Source: JAEUUM01 sp038326165 (lineage in GTDB: Bacteria; Bacteroidota; Bacteroidia; Chitinophagales; Saprospiraceae). Taken from it: a stretch of 26,343 nt of DNA. Shown one piece after another: positions 7,807 to 15,842 of this stretch. How positions within the stretch are numbered: position 1 is the stretch's first letter; every line of letters begins with the position of its first letter. The stretch lies in assembly GCA_038326165.1 (NCBI GenBank), contig JBBQJT010000053.1, positions 1 to 26,343 of the forward strand. Direction: 5' to 3'. Both the position numbers and the translations under genes were made by a program. The notes under the pieces were generated by a model that ran no database searches, was not told the origin of the DNA, and worked only from the letters and a program-made list of their open reading frames with translations.

Positions 7807-10800
7807 TTATCTGACAATCTGGACTTTGGCCCACAATACTTTCCCAGACCATTTGGCTTGAAGTAAATAGCTGCCAGCTGCTAAGTTTTTAATATTGATC
7901 GGATAAGGAGTAATTGTTGGTTTGAGATATGACCATATTTTTTTGCCCAGTTGATTGTACAAAATGAGTTCATCAGGCATCGGATTCATTCCTTCCATAT
8001 TTACATAAATTAGCTCCGAAGCTGGATTCGGATAAATGGATATTCTAGTATCTTCTTTATTATCCGTTGCAACATTGAACAGGAAGCTTACCTCAATGGT
8101 ATCCATACTCACACATCCGTATTCATTGGTGACTTGAACTGTAAATGCCACGACTGAACCTGTTGCATATTCATTGCCATTGATCAAATAGCTGGATTGG
8201 GTATTGCTTGAGTCGGCATTCCATTGATAATTGGAAAAATTGGAACCGGCATTCAACAACAATTGGCTTGAAGGTCCATTGACAAAAAGCGTTGTATCAT
8301 TGCCCAAATCAATAACAGGCAAAGGATTGACTGTCAGCTCAACTACTACATCGGTATTTCCACAAATATTGCTCAGTTGACAATTGTAAAGACCAGACTG
8401 CAATTCATTCAGATTATTGAGCTGCAAGGAGTCAGTAAAATTGACAAGTGGCTTCCCTTGCAAAAACCAAGCATAATTGAAAGGAGTTGATCCATTTACC
8501 TCAACAAAAAGAGACAAGCTAGCTCCCACACAGATACTTGTGTCCAGCGTGCTCATGATAGCATCCGTTGGCGGAGCCAGTATGGTTATGGGCTGCGTGA
8601 GTGTGTCATTGCCGTTGGTATTGGTGGCAATTAACTCGATATTGTAGTTCCCAGCCTTTGTAAACGAAAGTGAAGGTGCTGAGGAAGTGTCACTTGATCC
8701 ATTCAGAAATGTCACCCCATCATTTGGGGAAACCTTCCAGCTAAAAGTATTGCTAAAACTGGAATTGTTCTGGATACTGATGACAGAGTCTGTGCACGTC
8801 TTTGGTGCCAATACCTGAAATACTGCAGTCGGAAAACTGCTCAGGTTGATGTCATCAATGGCTAAGTCGCCCCGATAGCCATCACCTGATTTCCCAACAA
8901 AACGGACAACTACTATTTGGTCCCTCCATTTTTCAAGATTCACCTTGTTGTTGATCCAAATATTTCCCTTGTCTCCTTCTTGAGTAGGAGTTATCTCTTC
9001 TTCCCATCCATTTTCTCCCAAAATATCTACCTGCAATGAACCAATATTGCTGCCAAAAGCATGATACCAATAGGACAATTCGGCTTGGTTGGTATTGCGT
9101 AAATCCCAGCAAACAGATTGCAAGTTGGCTTGTTTCCGTCTGCAACCTCCTCCATCATCACTTGAAGTCTCTAAGTACAAATATTTCCCAGAATTATCTC
9201 CCAAAGTATGGTCAAAATCTGGTCCTGTATCACCAGTACCAGTCGGTCCGGACGTTGTACGCCAATCAATACTGTCCCCGAGGGTGGTTGGAATATTGGG
9301 TACATTGAACCATCCTTGGGTCAAGCCACATATTTCGCTTTCACATCCCCAATCGGTGCTGCACTTTGTAAAATCTTCAAAATCTTGTGTGTAACCAGCT
9401 AAAAAGCTTTCTGATCCATGTACCACTATTCGGGATACGAGGGTGTCATTGAGCGGATTTTGGTCGTCCACAATATTCACCCAGGCCTTGAGCATATAGG
9501 TTCCTGGATTTGTAAATGAAACACTGTCAACACTTTGCAGAATAAATTCATCAGCCGAACCCAAAGTTTCAGTCAAAATGCTTTTGTAAACAGTTCCATT
9601 ATTGATTTGAAATGAGACCTCAGCATTGATGATGTCGCTTGTTCCTCGATTTTGGATCAAGAACTTCAAAGGTCTTTTGATGCCTGCATAGCAATCTGGA
9701 TAGAATCCTTCTTGGTAAGTAAAAATCTTTTTCATGAAAGCATCCTTGGGGATACAATTTGAATTCTGTAGTGTCCACTTCCAGGCAATTGCCCTTCGGC
9801 TTGTTGCATTGTTGGAAAACTTAGACTGAACTGAAAACCATTCTCCTGAATTGGTATCGAGATTCTTGACCTTAAAATATGGCGAACTGCTGACTCCAAT
9901 ACTATCCATGTAATTTTGACCCAATCTTGTAATCAAATATCCTGTAGCATTGGGAATGACGTCCCACTGTAACATGGCTGAATCTCCACAGCTCCAAATG
10001 CTACTGATGTTTTTGACGGTTGGTGCAATGTTAAATGACAACAAAGAACTGCTTTCAAGTGCTCCTCTTGTTATTCTTATCTTCGCCTTTCCAGTTAATA
10101 CTTCCGGAATCTTCCATTCGTAATTCGTAGCCGTATTTGGAAGATCTTGTACAACATTTGTCCAGATGGCACCATTGTCTTGACTAAAATCAATATCTAA
10201 TTTTTCACTTGACGCATCATAGCCGTAATTGTCCCAACGGATGATTTCATTTTCACCCGCCAAAAAATACTCCTTACCAATGGGATAGGTTAAGGTCAAT
10301 TCATCAAATAAAAATTCGTAAACCACAAAATAGAGTTGATTCGATTGTGGTACAGAAAATCCGCTGACGTCGAAAGCATAGCTGCCTGCAGCAGGATTTT
10401 TAATAGTTATTTGTTCTACATTATTCAATTTGTCAATACCCCGAATGGCAGGATTGTCCAAGCTGTCCTTATGGGGTGAAGTGTTCAAAATCCATGGCAA
10501 AAATGTTGGGCCAGAAGGTGGAATCAAGCTCGCATTTAGATTGTTAATCAATGCAAATGCCGCATTGGCTGTAGCTTGATAGTCGTTCCAGTAAAGCATG
10601 ATCCGCAATTCTTTGACATTATCGGGGACCATGATGGTGTGGGTTTTGTTCCCACCAACATTGATACTGTCGGCAAAAAACTGATTGTTGACGATGGCAT
10701 TGTAGGCTCGTCTCACATTCAGACGACCAAAGCCGGTTTTAAAATCTGGACCAGGCGTAAACAAATCATCAGCTGTATTCATCATAAAAGCCTTGATCAG

Positions 10801-12144
10801 TCCCGAATTAGGATAATTGCCACCATGGTTAGAGCGCCATACTTGGTACAATTGGGCCATTATGCCCGCAGCCTTGGGGGAAGAAAAAGAAGTTCCTTCC
10901 GAGCCTTCAATACAAACATCAGGTTTGATCCTTCCATCATAAGTAGGGCCAACACTGCCAAAAGTCAATTCGTCCCTAGGATCCGTATTGCAAATGGTCA
11001 TGATATTTTTTGCTTGTTTGGACCCACCTGTTATGTTTGACCAGCCAACAAGTCCTTTGTATGTACCATAATTGCACGTATCACTGCCTAAATTGCCTGA
11101 AGAGTAGAAATGCATCATTGATTTTTGAAGTCGTATTTGTTCATCATGATCTGCGGCTCCTGACCAATATCCTCCACTGATACCCCAACCATAGGAGTGA
11201 CTTGCCATGCGCAATTGCTCGGTATTGTAATAGTTCCAAGTCGTACCTTTCAATGACATGATGTTAGCGCCCCAGGCATTGGCAAGAAATTTTGGGTTAA
11301 GATTTCCTGCTCCACCAGCATTTTCAGCGCAACCAGTTTTGTGGCCACCTATTTCTATATCAGCGGTGTTCTCTATTTTTCGGCCTTTGAAGTTTATGTT
11401 CTCAGGGTCAATTATTCCGCTTTCTTCTATTCCGAGCGTAATTCCTTCACCGTTGAAATTCAAGCCATTAATACCTGAAGAAATAAAATTTGCCCTGCCT
11501 ACCGTGTTGCGCCAGGTTTTCTCGTCTTGTTTTGGTGGTTCAATTGGTGAAACAAACTGTACAAATGGCACTTTCAAAAGCTCCTCTATTCGGGATATTT
11601 CAATCTCAAGCTTGAAAACATATTCATAGTTGGTGTTTTCAAGATTCCTGTATCCCAATTCCAATAGATATTCTGACAACCCAGAAGCTGATCCGGTTTT
11701 TAAGCAATGAACTTGTAATGCAATAATGCCATTGTCCATGAGTGCATGCTTTGGATAAATTTTTTGAGCCAGCTCGCTACTCAGTTTGTATAATGGTAAA
11801 AAGGGAGAGATGGCATTCAGTTGGAATTCAGAAAGATCGCGCAAATTCATCTGCTCATTTACACTGCATATCCAAGCATTCTCTGGCAGGTAGTTCAATA
11901 ATTTTATGCCAATTCCTTCCAATCTTAGCTTTTGGGAATCATCAGCCAGATTATCAAATTGAAGAATTAAGAATTTTTGTCCCAAATAACTTGGCGATTC
12001 CTGCATAGCCGATTCAACTGATTTGCGTTCATCTAGTATGAAAATACCAGATTGTAATTGCAGCTGAAAATCCTGCTGAGCGAAGGATTGAGCATAAATG
12101 CCCATGAGGAAAATACCGAGTAAAAAGCGAATAACTTTTTTCAT
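7807..12144 (-). CDS. Secreted S8 (subtilisin-like) serine protease with MAM, PKD/Ig-like and T9SS sorting domains
   Basis: A 1445-aa surface or secreted protein; the start at 12144 gives a clean signal peptide (MKKVIRFLLGIFLMGIYA). After a prodomain-like region, the S8 domain spans about residues 230-480: GIEESG (position of the catalytic Asp), GGHKTG (His268), SSGNLG (oxyanion Asn351) and GTSFSSPKAAG (Ser419). The Asp position carries Glu241. Then come a P-domain-like beta-sandwich (about 490-620), an FN3-like segment (about 710-790), a MAM-like domain (about 915-1098, cysteine-rich, with DDIN near the end), a PKD-like domain (about 1108-1185), an Ig-like domain (about 1190-1270) and a type A Por sorting domain beginning ISIYPNPASE at about 1366. 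The tail predicts export by the type IX system. Activity is uncertain given the Asp change. Confidence 0.92.
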   Translation of the reverse strand: MKKVIRFLLGIFLMGIYAQSFAQQDFQLQLQSGIFILDERKSVESAMQESPSYLGQKFLILQFDNLADDSQKLRLEGIGIKLLNYLPENAWICSVNEQMNLRDLSEFQLNAISPFLPLYKLSSELAQKIYPKHALMDNGIIALQVHCLKTGSASGLSEYLLELGYRNLENTNYEYVFKLEIEISRIEELLKVPFVQFVSPIEPPKQDEKTWRNTVGRANFISSGINGLNFNGEGITLGIEESGIIDPENINFKGRKIENTADIEIGGHKTGCAENAGGAGNLNPKFLANAWGANIMSLKGTTWNYYNTEQLRMASHSYGWGISGGYWSGAADHDEQIRLQKSMMHFYSSGNLGSDTCNYGTYKGLVGWSNITGGSKQAKNIMTICNTDPRDELTFGSVGPTYDGRIKPDVCIEGSEGTSFSSPKAAGIMAQLYQVWRSNHGGNYPNSGLIKAFMMNTADDLFTPGPDFKTGFGRLNVRRAYNAIVNNQFFADSINVGGNKTHTIMVPDNVKELRIMLYWNDYQATANAAFALINNLNASLIPPSGPTFLPWILNTSPHKDSLDNPAIRGIDKLNNVEQITIKNPAAGSYAFDVSGFSVPQSNQLYFVVYEFLFDELTLTYPIGKEYFLAGENEIIRWDNYGYDASSEKLDIDFSQDNGAIWTNVVQDLPNTATNYEWKIPEVLTGKAKIRITRGALESSSLLSFNIAPTVKNISSIWSCGDSAMLQWDVIPNATGYLITRLGQNYMDSIGVSSSPYFKVKNLDTNSGEWFSVQSKFSNNATSRRAIAWKWTLQNSNCIPKDAFMKKIFTYQEGFYPDCYAGIKRPLKFLIQNRGTSDIINAEVSFQINNGTVYKSILTETLGSADEFILQSVDSVSFTNPGTYMLKAWVNIVDDQNPLNDTLVSRIVVHGSESFLAGYTQDFEDFTKCSTDWGCESEICGLTQGWFNVPNIPTTLGDSIDWRTTSGPTGTGDTGPDFDHTLGDNSGKYLYLETSSDDGGGCRRKQANLQSVCWDLRNTNQAELSYWYHAFGSNIGSLQVDILGENGWEEEITPTQEGDKGNIWINNKVNLEKWRDQIVVVRFVGKSGDGYRGDLAIDDINLSSFPTAVFQVLAPKTCTDSVISIQNNSSFSNTFSWKVSPNDGVTFLNGSSDTSSAPSLSFTKAGNYNIELIATNTNGNDTLTQPITILAPPTDAIMSTLDTSICVGASLSLFVEVNGSTPFNYAWFLQGKPLVNFTDSLQLNNLNELQSGLYNCQLSNICGNTDVVVELTVNPLPVIDLGNDTTLFVNGPSSQLLLNAGSNFSNYQWNADSSNTQSSYLINGNEYATGSVVAFTVQVTNEYGCVSMDTIEVSFLFNVATDNKEDTRISIYPNPASELIYVNMEGMNPMPDELILYNQLGKKIWSYLKPTITPYPINIKNLAAGSYLLQAKWSGKVLWAKVQIVR

Positions 12145-12344
12145 TAAAATGATTTTGAAGGTCAAAAGCGAGTACAAGATGCAATGAGATTCTTAATAAT
12201 CAAAAGACATTGATCATTATCTTCTCTCCAATGATTCCGTTTTTATACTTGCACTATCGATGATTTGGCTTGTGATAAAATAAGTTGGCCACAAAAGTGC
12301 AGTTTTGATTGGATTAAGTAATTTATTTCATGCCAAAACTCGTA

Positions 12345-13166
12345 TCAATCCCTTGGTATATGAATACTAAAGTGCGCCTGACAATACTCATAAAATTCAG
12401 GAGCTATCTGAACCATCTTTTGAGGAAAATAAAAGTAAAAACAAATACCTGCAGCAGTCGAGTCAAATACGTCCAAGCCGATGCCTTTGCTCAAATATTC
12501 AGGTTTGCCCTCCAAAATCAATGACCATTGTTCGTTATTGATGATTGGCCAATTGGGACGTTCCTTTTTTTGAAATTGATGCAAATAAGCTTCAGACATC
12601 ATGTACAAGCCTGTGGGCAAGGCAATGTTGGGATTTACAAAACCCAGCATCAGCCATTCCATGTTGATAAGCATCACACCATCTTCTGCAAATATTTCAC
12701 AATTGTGAAAATGGTCGGGATATTGATGAGAAGGGAAAGGATGCTGATACAAAACCACTTTTTGCCAATCCTTGAACTGAAATTTCTTTCGATTCAAAGT
12801 CAATAAAGCACTGTAACTACTCAATATATAACTGATATCAAGTGGTACGGTCTCAAAACCCATGGGCATCCAGTCAAATGATCTTTTGAACAGCTCCATT
12901 CTGTGATAAAATATATCCGGGAGGGCGCCACTGTTGGGGATATGTAGTTTAATAAAAGCCTTAGCACTAGGATCAGATTTGGGTGGAAATTTACTTATCC
13001 ACCAATAATCGATCTGGGGTGACATCACAATAGATGATGCTCCCAATAATACAAATGGAATGATCAAAAATGAATAGGAGTCATCATAAGTCCATGTGAT
13101 ATACAGTGAAAGAATGGATCCCAATGAAAAAACGAAAATTAAAACTCTTGATAACATAATGCGCAC
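12345..13166 (-). CDS. Membrane-anchored MtfA-like (M90) protein lacking the zinc-binding motif
   Basis: A 273-aa protein with two hydrophobic helices near the N-terminus (about residues 5-22 and 32-50), then a soluble domain. The soluble part resembles the MtfA/M90 peptidase fold: FETVPLDISYILSSYSALLTL, DWQKVVLYQHPFPS (compare the YPxPF strand of MtfA) and GVMLINMEWLMLGF. MtfA-type enzymes have HExxH just after the following Asn. Here the matching stretch is NIALPTGLYMM, with no HExxH anywhere in the protein. It would therefore be a catalytically dead relative, or only a distant fold match. The gene stands alone between the protease and the polysaccharide locus, which it diverges from. Confidence 0.5.
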   Translation of the reverse strand: MRIMLSRVLIFVFSLGSILSLYITWTYDDSYSFLIIPFVLLGASSIVMSPQIDYWWISKFPPKSDPSAKAFIKLHIPNSGALPDIFYHRMELFKRSFDWMPMGFETVPLDISYILSSYSALLTLNRKKFQFKDWQKVVLYQHPFPSHQYPDHFHNCEIFAEDGVMLINMEWLMLGFVNPNIALPTGLYMMSEAYLHQFQKKERPNWPIINNEQWSLILEGKPEYLSKGIGLDVFDSTAAGICFYFYFPQKMVQIAPEFYEYCQAHFSIHIPRD

Positions 13167-13301
13167 TGATTAGACATGAAGATAACATTAATTCATAATT
13201 CAAAGACTGCCTCCCAAAAACTTGTCGTAATTTAGCGCCTCGAAAGGTGATACTTTCAACAAAAAGGACCGTCTTTAATCTGTTCACAATAACTAAGAAC
13301 T

Positions 13302-14591
13302 TTGTTAGAAGAACTAATTAGTAAGAAGAAATGTATATCGGTAACAGGACTTGGGTACGTGGGCCTTCCAATAGCCTTGGAATTTGCCAAAAAATTCAGG
13401 GTAATAGCCTTGGACGTAAAATCGGAAAGGATTGCGCTCATGAAACAAGGAATAGATCCTTCACATGAACTACCAGCAAGTGCATTCGAAGGTGTTGATA
13501 TCCTCTTTACGGATGATCCAAACGATCTGAAGCAAGCGCACTTCCATATTATAGCTGTGCCCACTGACATCGATGAACACAAAGTTCCCAATCTTGGTCC
13601 TTTAAAATCTGCCTCCCGAAATCTTGGAAAGATTATCAAAAAAGGCGATTACGTAGTGTATGAGAGTACAGTTTATCCCGGTTGTACGGAGGAGGATTGC
13701 CTCCCTCTTGTATCCGCTGAAAGTGGACTGGTGGCAGGGGTTGATTTCAAATACGGTTATTCACCTGAACGAATAGTTCCCGGAGACAAAGAAAAAGGTC
13801 TTACAGATATCCTCAAGATCGTGTCTGGCAATGATGAAGAATCTAAGGAAGTCATCGCTGATGTTTATTGCTCTATCATTAAAGCTGGCGTTTTCAAAGC
13901 GTCAAGCGTTAAGGTAGCAGAAGCAGCAAAAGTAATTGAGAACACACAACGCGATCTCAACATATCCTTGATGAATGAACTTGCCATCATTTTTGATAAG
14001 TTAGGTATTGATACGCAGGAGGTGATTGAGGCAGCAGGAACCAAATGGAATTTCATAAAAATGTATCCTGGATTGGTAGGAGGGCATTGTATTGGGGTGG
14101 ATCCCTATTACTTGCTCCATAAGGCACGAGAGTTGGGCGTTGAACCCCAGGTTATTGCTTCAGGTCGCCGAATTAATGACGGAATGCCAGCTTGGATAGC
14201 CCGCAAGCTCACCCGAATGTTGATCACTGCTGGAAAAAATCCCGGTAAATGTAAAGTTCTGATAATGGGTATCACTTTTAAGGAAAATGTATCTGACATC
14301 CGCAACTCAAAAGTGGTGGACTTGGTACATGAACTCATGCAGTACAGTATCAACGTGCAAGTTATGGACCCTTTCGCATCACCCAATGAAGTAGCTCATG
14401 AATATAAGCTGACTTTGGCTGATAAAATTGGGGATAATTACGATGCAGTGGTATTGTCAGTAGGACACAATCAATACAGGCAATTGGACGAAGCTTATTT
14501 TAAATCAATAACTTCAGAAGATGGGATTATTTTGGATCTGAAAGGTATCTATGGCAAAACCTTCAAAAGCATGTCTTACTGGAGGCTTTGA
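13302..14591 (+). CDS. Nucleotide-sugar dehydrogenase (TviB/WbpO-type, UDP-HexNAc 6-dehydrogenase)
   Basis: A 429-aa NAD-dependent enzyme oxidising C6 of a UDP-sugar twice to the uronic acid, here most like the UDP-GlcNAc/GalNAc dehydrogenases of the TviB/WbpO group. The Rossmann motif is TGLGYVGLP (residues 15-23). YESTVYPGCTEE and KVAEAAKVIENTQRD (linker helix) are highly characteristic. The catalytic Cys263 lies in GGHCIGVDPYYL. A C-terminal UDP-binding domain follows (ITFKENVSDIRNSKV). The start is a TTG; an in-frame TAA only 12 nt upstream and no ATG before the Rossmann motif leave no better choice. It is the first gene of the polysaccharide locus. A weak -7 element (TAATTTAG) lies at 13228-13235. 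Confidence 0.93.
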   Translation: MLEELISKKKCISVTGLGYVGLPIALEFAKKFRVIALDVKSERIALMKQGIDPSHELPASAFEGVDILFTDDPNDLKQAHFHIIAVPTDIDEHKVPNLGPLKSASRNLGKIIKKGDYVVYESTVYPGCTEEDCLPLVSAESGLVAGVDFKYGYSPERIVPGDKEKGLTDILKIVSGNDEESKEVIADVYCSIIKAGVFKASSVKVAEAAKVIENTQRDLNISLMNELAIIFDKLGIDTQEVIEAAGTKWNFIKMYPGLVGGHCIGVDPYYLLHKARELGVEPQVIASGRRINDGMPAWIARKLTRMLITAGKNPGKCKVLIMGITFKENVSDIRNSKVVDLVHELMQYSINVQVMDPFASPNEVAHEYKLTLADKIGDNYDAVVLSVGHNQYRQLDEAYFKSITSEDGIILDLKGIYGKTFKSMSYWRL

Positions 14592-14612
14592 TTAGATAAA
14601 AGTTCGTTTATT

Positions 14613-15173
14613 ATGAGTATTAAATCCATTGCACAACAGATACCAAGCAACGCACCAAATTGGTACGTAGTTCGCACACAGCTCAGATGTGAAAAATATC
14701 TGTCTGAGCAATTTACTCGCAAAGGCATCAATCACTACCTTCCTATTATATCGCATACCCGCAAATGGGGGCGCCGCATTGCAGAAGTCAAGCTTCCTTT
14801 ATTTCCCAATTATATTTTTGTCAACATCAATAGAAAAGAATATATCCAAATTCTGGACTGTGAGGGACATCTAGGCTTCGTAAATTTTGGAGGAGATCTG
14901 TCAGTGGTAAGAGAAGAAGAAATTAACCTGATCCAACGCATTTTAGGCTCTGGCGAAATTATTGAAGTATTGCCAATTGAATGGAATCAAGGAGAAGAAG
15001 TAGAAATAGTTGGCGGCAAATTAACTGGTATCAAAGCAAAGTATTTGCAGCATACCGGACGCAATAATGTCATGATAGAATTACAAAGTATTGGCTTTGG
15101 ACTTACTGTAAATATAGACTTGAAATACCTGCAAAGAGATAAAAGAAAAGCTTTACAATCACGCGTGTCCTAA
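14613..15173 (+). CDS. UpxY/RfaH-like transcription antiterminator (NusG family)
   Basis: A 186-aa specialised NusG paralogue. The NGN domain is seen in WYVVRTQLRCEKYLSEQF, the typical WxV(V)RT..EK motif, and PLFPNYIFVN. A KOW-type segment follows (GEEVEIVGGKLTGIKAKY). In Bacteroides, UpxY proteins bind RNA polymerase early in a capsule operon and prevent premature termination. A similar role for the genes downstream is inferred from its position 21 nt after the dehydrogenase gene. The ATG at 14613 has the expected short N-terminal tail. A long inverted repeat just after the gene (15189-15254) may be a terminator or an antitermination target. Confidence 0.9.
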   Translation: MSIKSIAQQIPSNAPNWYVVRTQLRCEKYLSEQFTRKGINHYLPIISHTRKWGRRIAEVKLPLFPNYIFVNINRKEYIQILDCEGHLGFVNFGGDLSVVREEEINLIQRILGSGEIIEVLPIEWNQGEEVEIVGGKLTGIKAKYLQHTGRNNVMIELQSIGFGLTVNIDLKYLQRDKRKALQSRVS

Positions 15174-15188
15174 CTGTCACACCAAATA

Positions 15189-15254
15189 AAAATTGTTGAA
15201 CAAACTATCGTGGAAGGTGCGTCAAAATCTGTCTAGTCCTTTCACAACAATTTT
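15189..15254 (+). terminator. Inverted repeat after the antiterminator gene; possible terminator or attenuator
   Basis: AAAATTGTTG (15189-15198) is matched by CAACAATTTT (15245-15254), and allowing a 2-nt bulge the stem reaches 12 bp. The loop is about 46 nt. The right arm ends in TTTT, so a weak terminator is possible. It begins 15 nt after the UpxY-like stop. Confidence 0.35.
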
Positions 15255-15309
15255 ACAAATGAACCTACAATTTCCTAAAGTGCCCTGTTACTTATGGAGG
15301 GCGAAGCCG

Positions 15310-15362
15310 TTTATTGGGGTGTGATTTATGTGACGGGGCGGTGTGATGGGGCGGTGTGATAA
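15310..15362 (+). repeat. GTGTGATGGGG-type short tandem repeat, G-rich on plus strand
   Basis: Two 13-nt units GAYGGGGCGGTGT lie in a row, preceded by a looser GGGGTGTGATTTATGT copy. It lies left of the decayed four-helix-bundle gene and has a C-rich counterpart on the other side. Confidence 0.5.
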
Positions 15363-15417
15363 GTAATCGTTTATAGTTTTGGGAAATTTTAAGAAATTGT
15401 AAGTTTGGCAGGATAGT

Positions 15418-15736
15418 ATGAGTTTGTTTAAAGATATTTGTACAATAACCAATCAGGATTTATTTTCAAGAGATTTTGCTCTAAGAGATCAAATTAGGAG
15501 GCCTTCCTATTATACCCTCAAACATTGCTGAAGGTGATGGATCTGGTTCTAGCAAACAATCAATAAGATATTTTAGGATCGCAAATGGTTCTGCTGCAGA
15601 ACTAATCACCTAAGTTAACATTGCCTTCATTTTGGGATACATTAACAAACAAGAACTTGACGCATAAGAAGGTAAAACCGAAAAATTATAATTTATGATA
15701 AGAAAGTTGATCAAATCCAGAGAACAAAATACTTGA
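15418..15736 (+). pseudogene. Four-helix-bundle protein (23S rRNA intervening-sequence protein family), decayed
   Basis: Translating from the ATG at 15418 gives MSLFKDICTITNQDLFSRDF and then ALRDQIRR, the family's N-terminal region, but the frame then runs into a TGA. One frame over, the core signature continues: IPSNIAEGDGSGS, SKQSIRYFRIANGSAAELIT, a TAA where Gln is usual, then VNIAFILGYINKQEL, another stop, and LIKSREQN near the end. So at least one frameshift and two premature stops break the gene. Intact members are small proteins of about 115-130 aa, found within 23S rRNA intervening sequences and as free-standing genes; their role is unknown. The match to the IPSNIAEG...GSxxEL pattern is strong. 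Confidence 0.82.
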
Positions 15737-15776
15737 CAAAAATTCTACCACTGTGATGCTGCACCGTTTCGTCCAA

Positions 15777-15836
15777 ATCACTCATACCCATCATACCCAT
15801 TAAACCAATTACACCCATCATACCCATCCACACTTT
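15777..15836 (+). repeat. 9-bp period tandem repeat (ATCATACCC), C-rich on plus strand
   Basis: Successive 9-nt units ATCATACCC, ATTAAACCA, ATTACACCC, ATCATACCC and ATCCACACT run up to the start of the next gene. The reverse complement (GGGTATGAT) recurs at 24589-24635. Confidence 0.6.
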
Positions 15837-15842
15837 TTATAA

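Noticed and set aside
8933..11629. Several 60-150 codon open frames on both strands inside the large protease gene
   Set aside because: They are shadows of the protease frame without recognisable motifs or start contexts.
12289..12312. CAAAA/TTTTG hairpin downstream of the MtfA-like gene as a terminator
   Set aside because: Only 5 bp of mostly A-T pairs and no clear T-tract in the needed direction.
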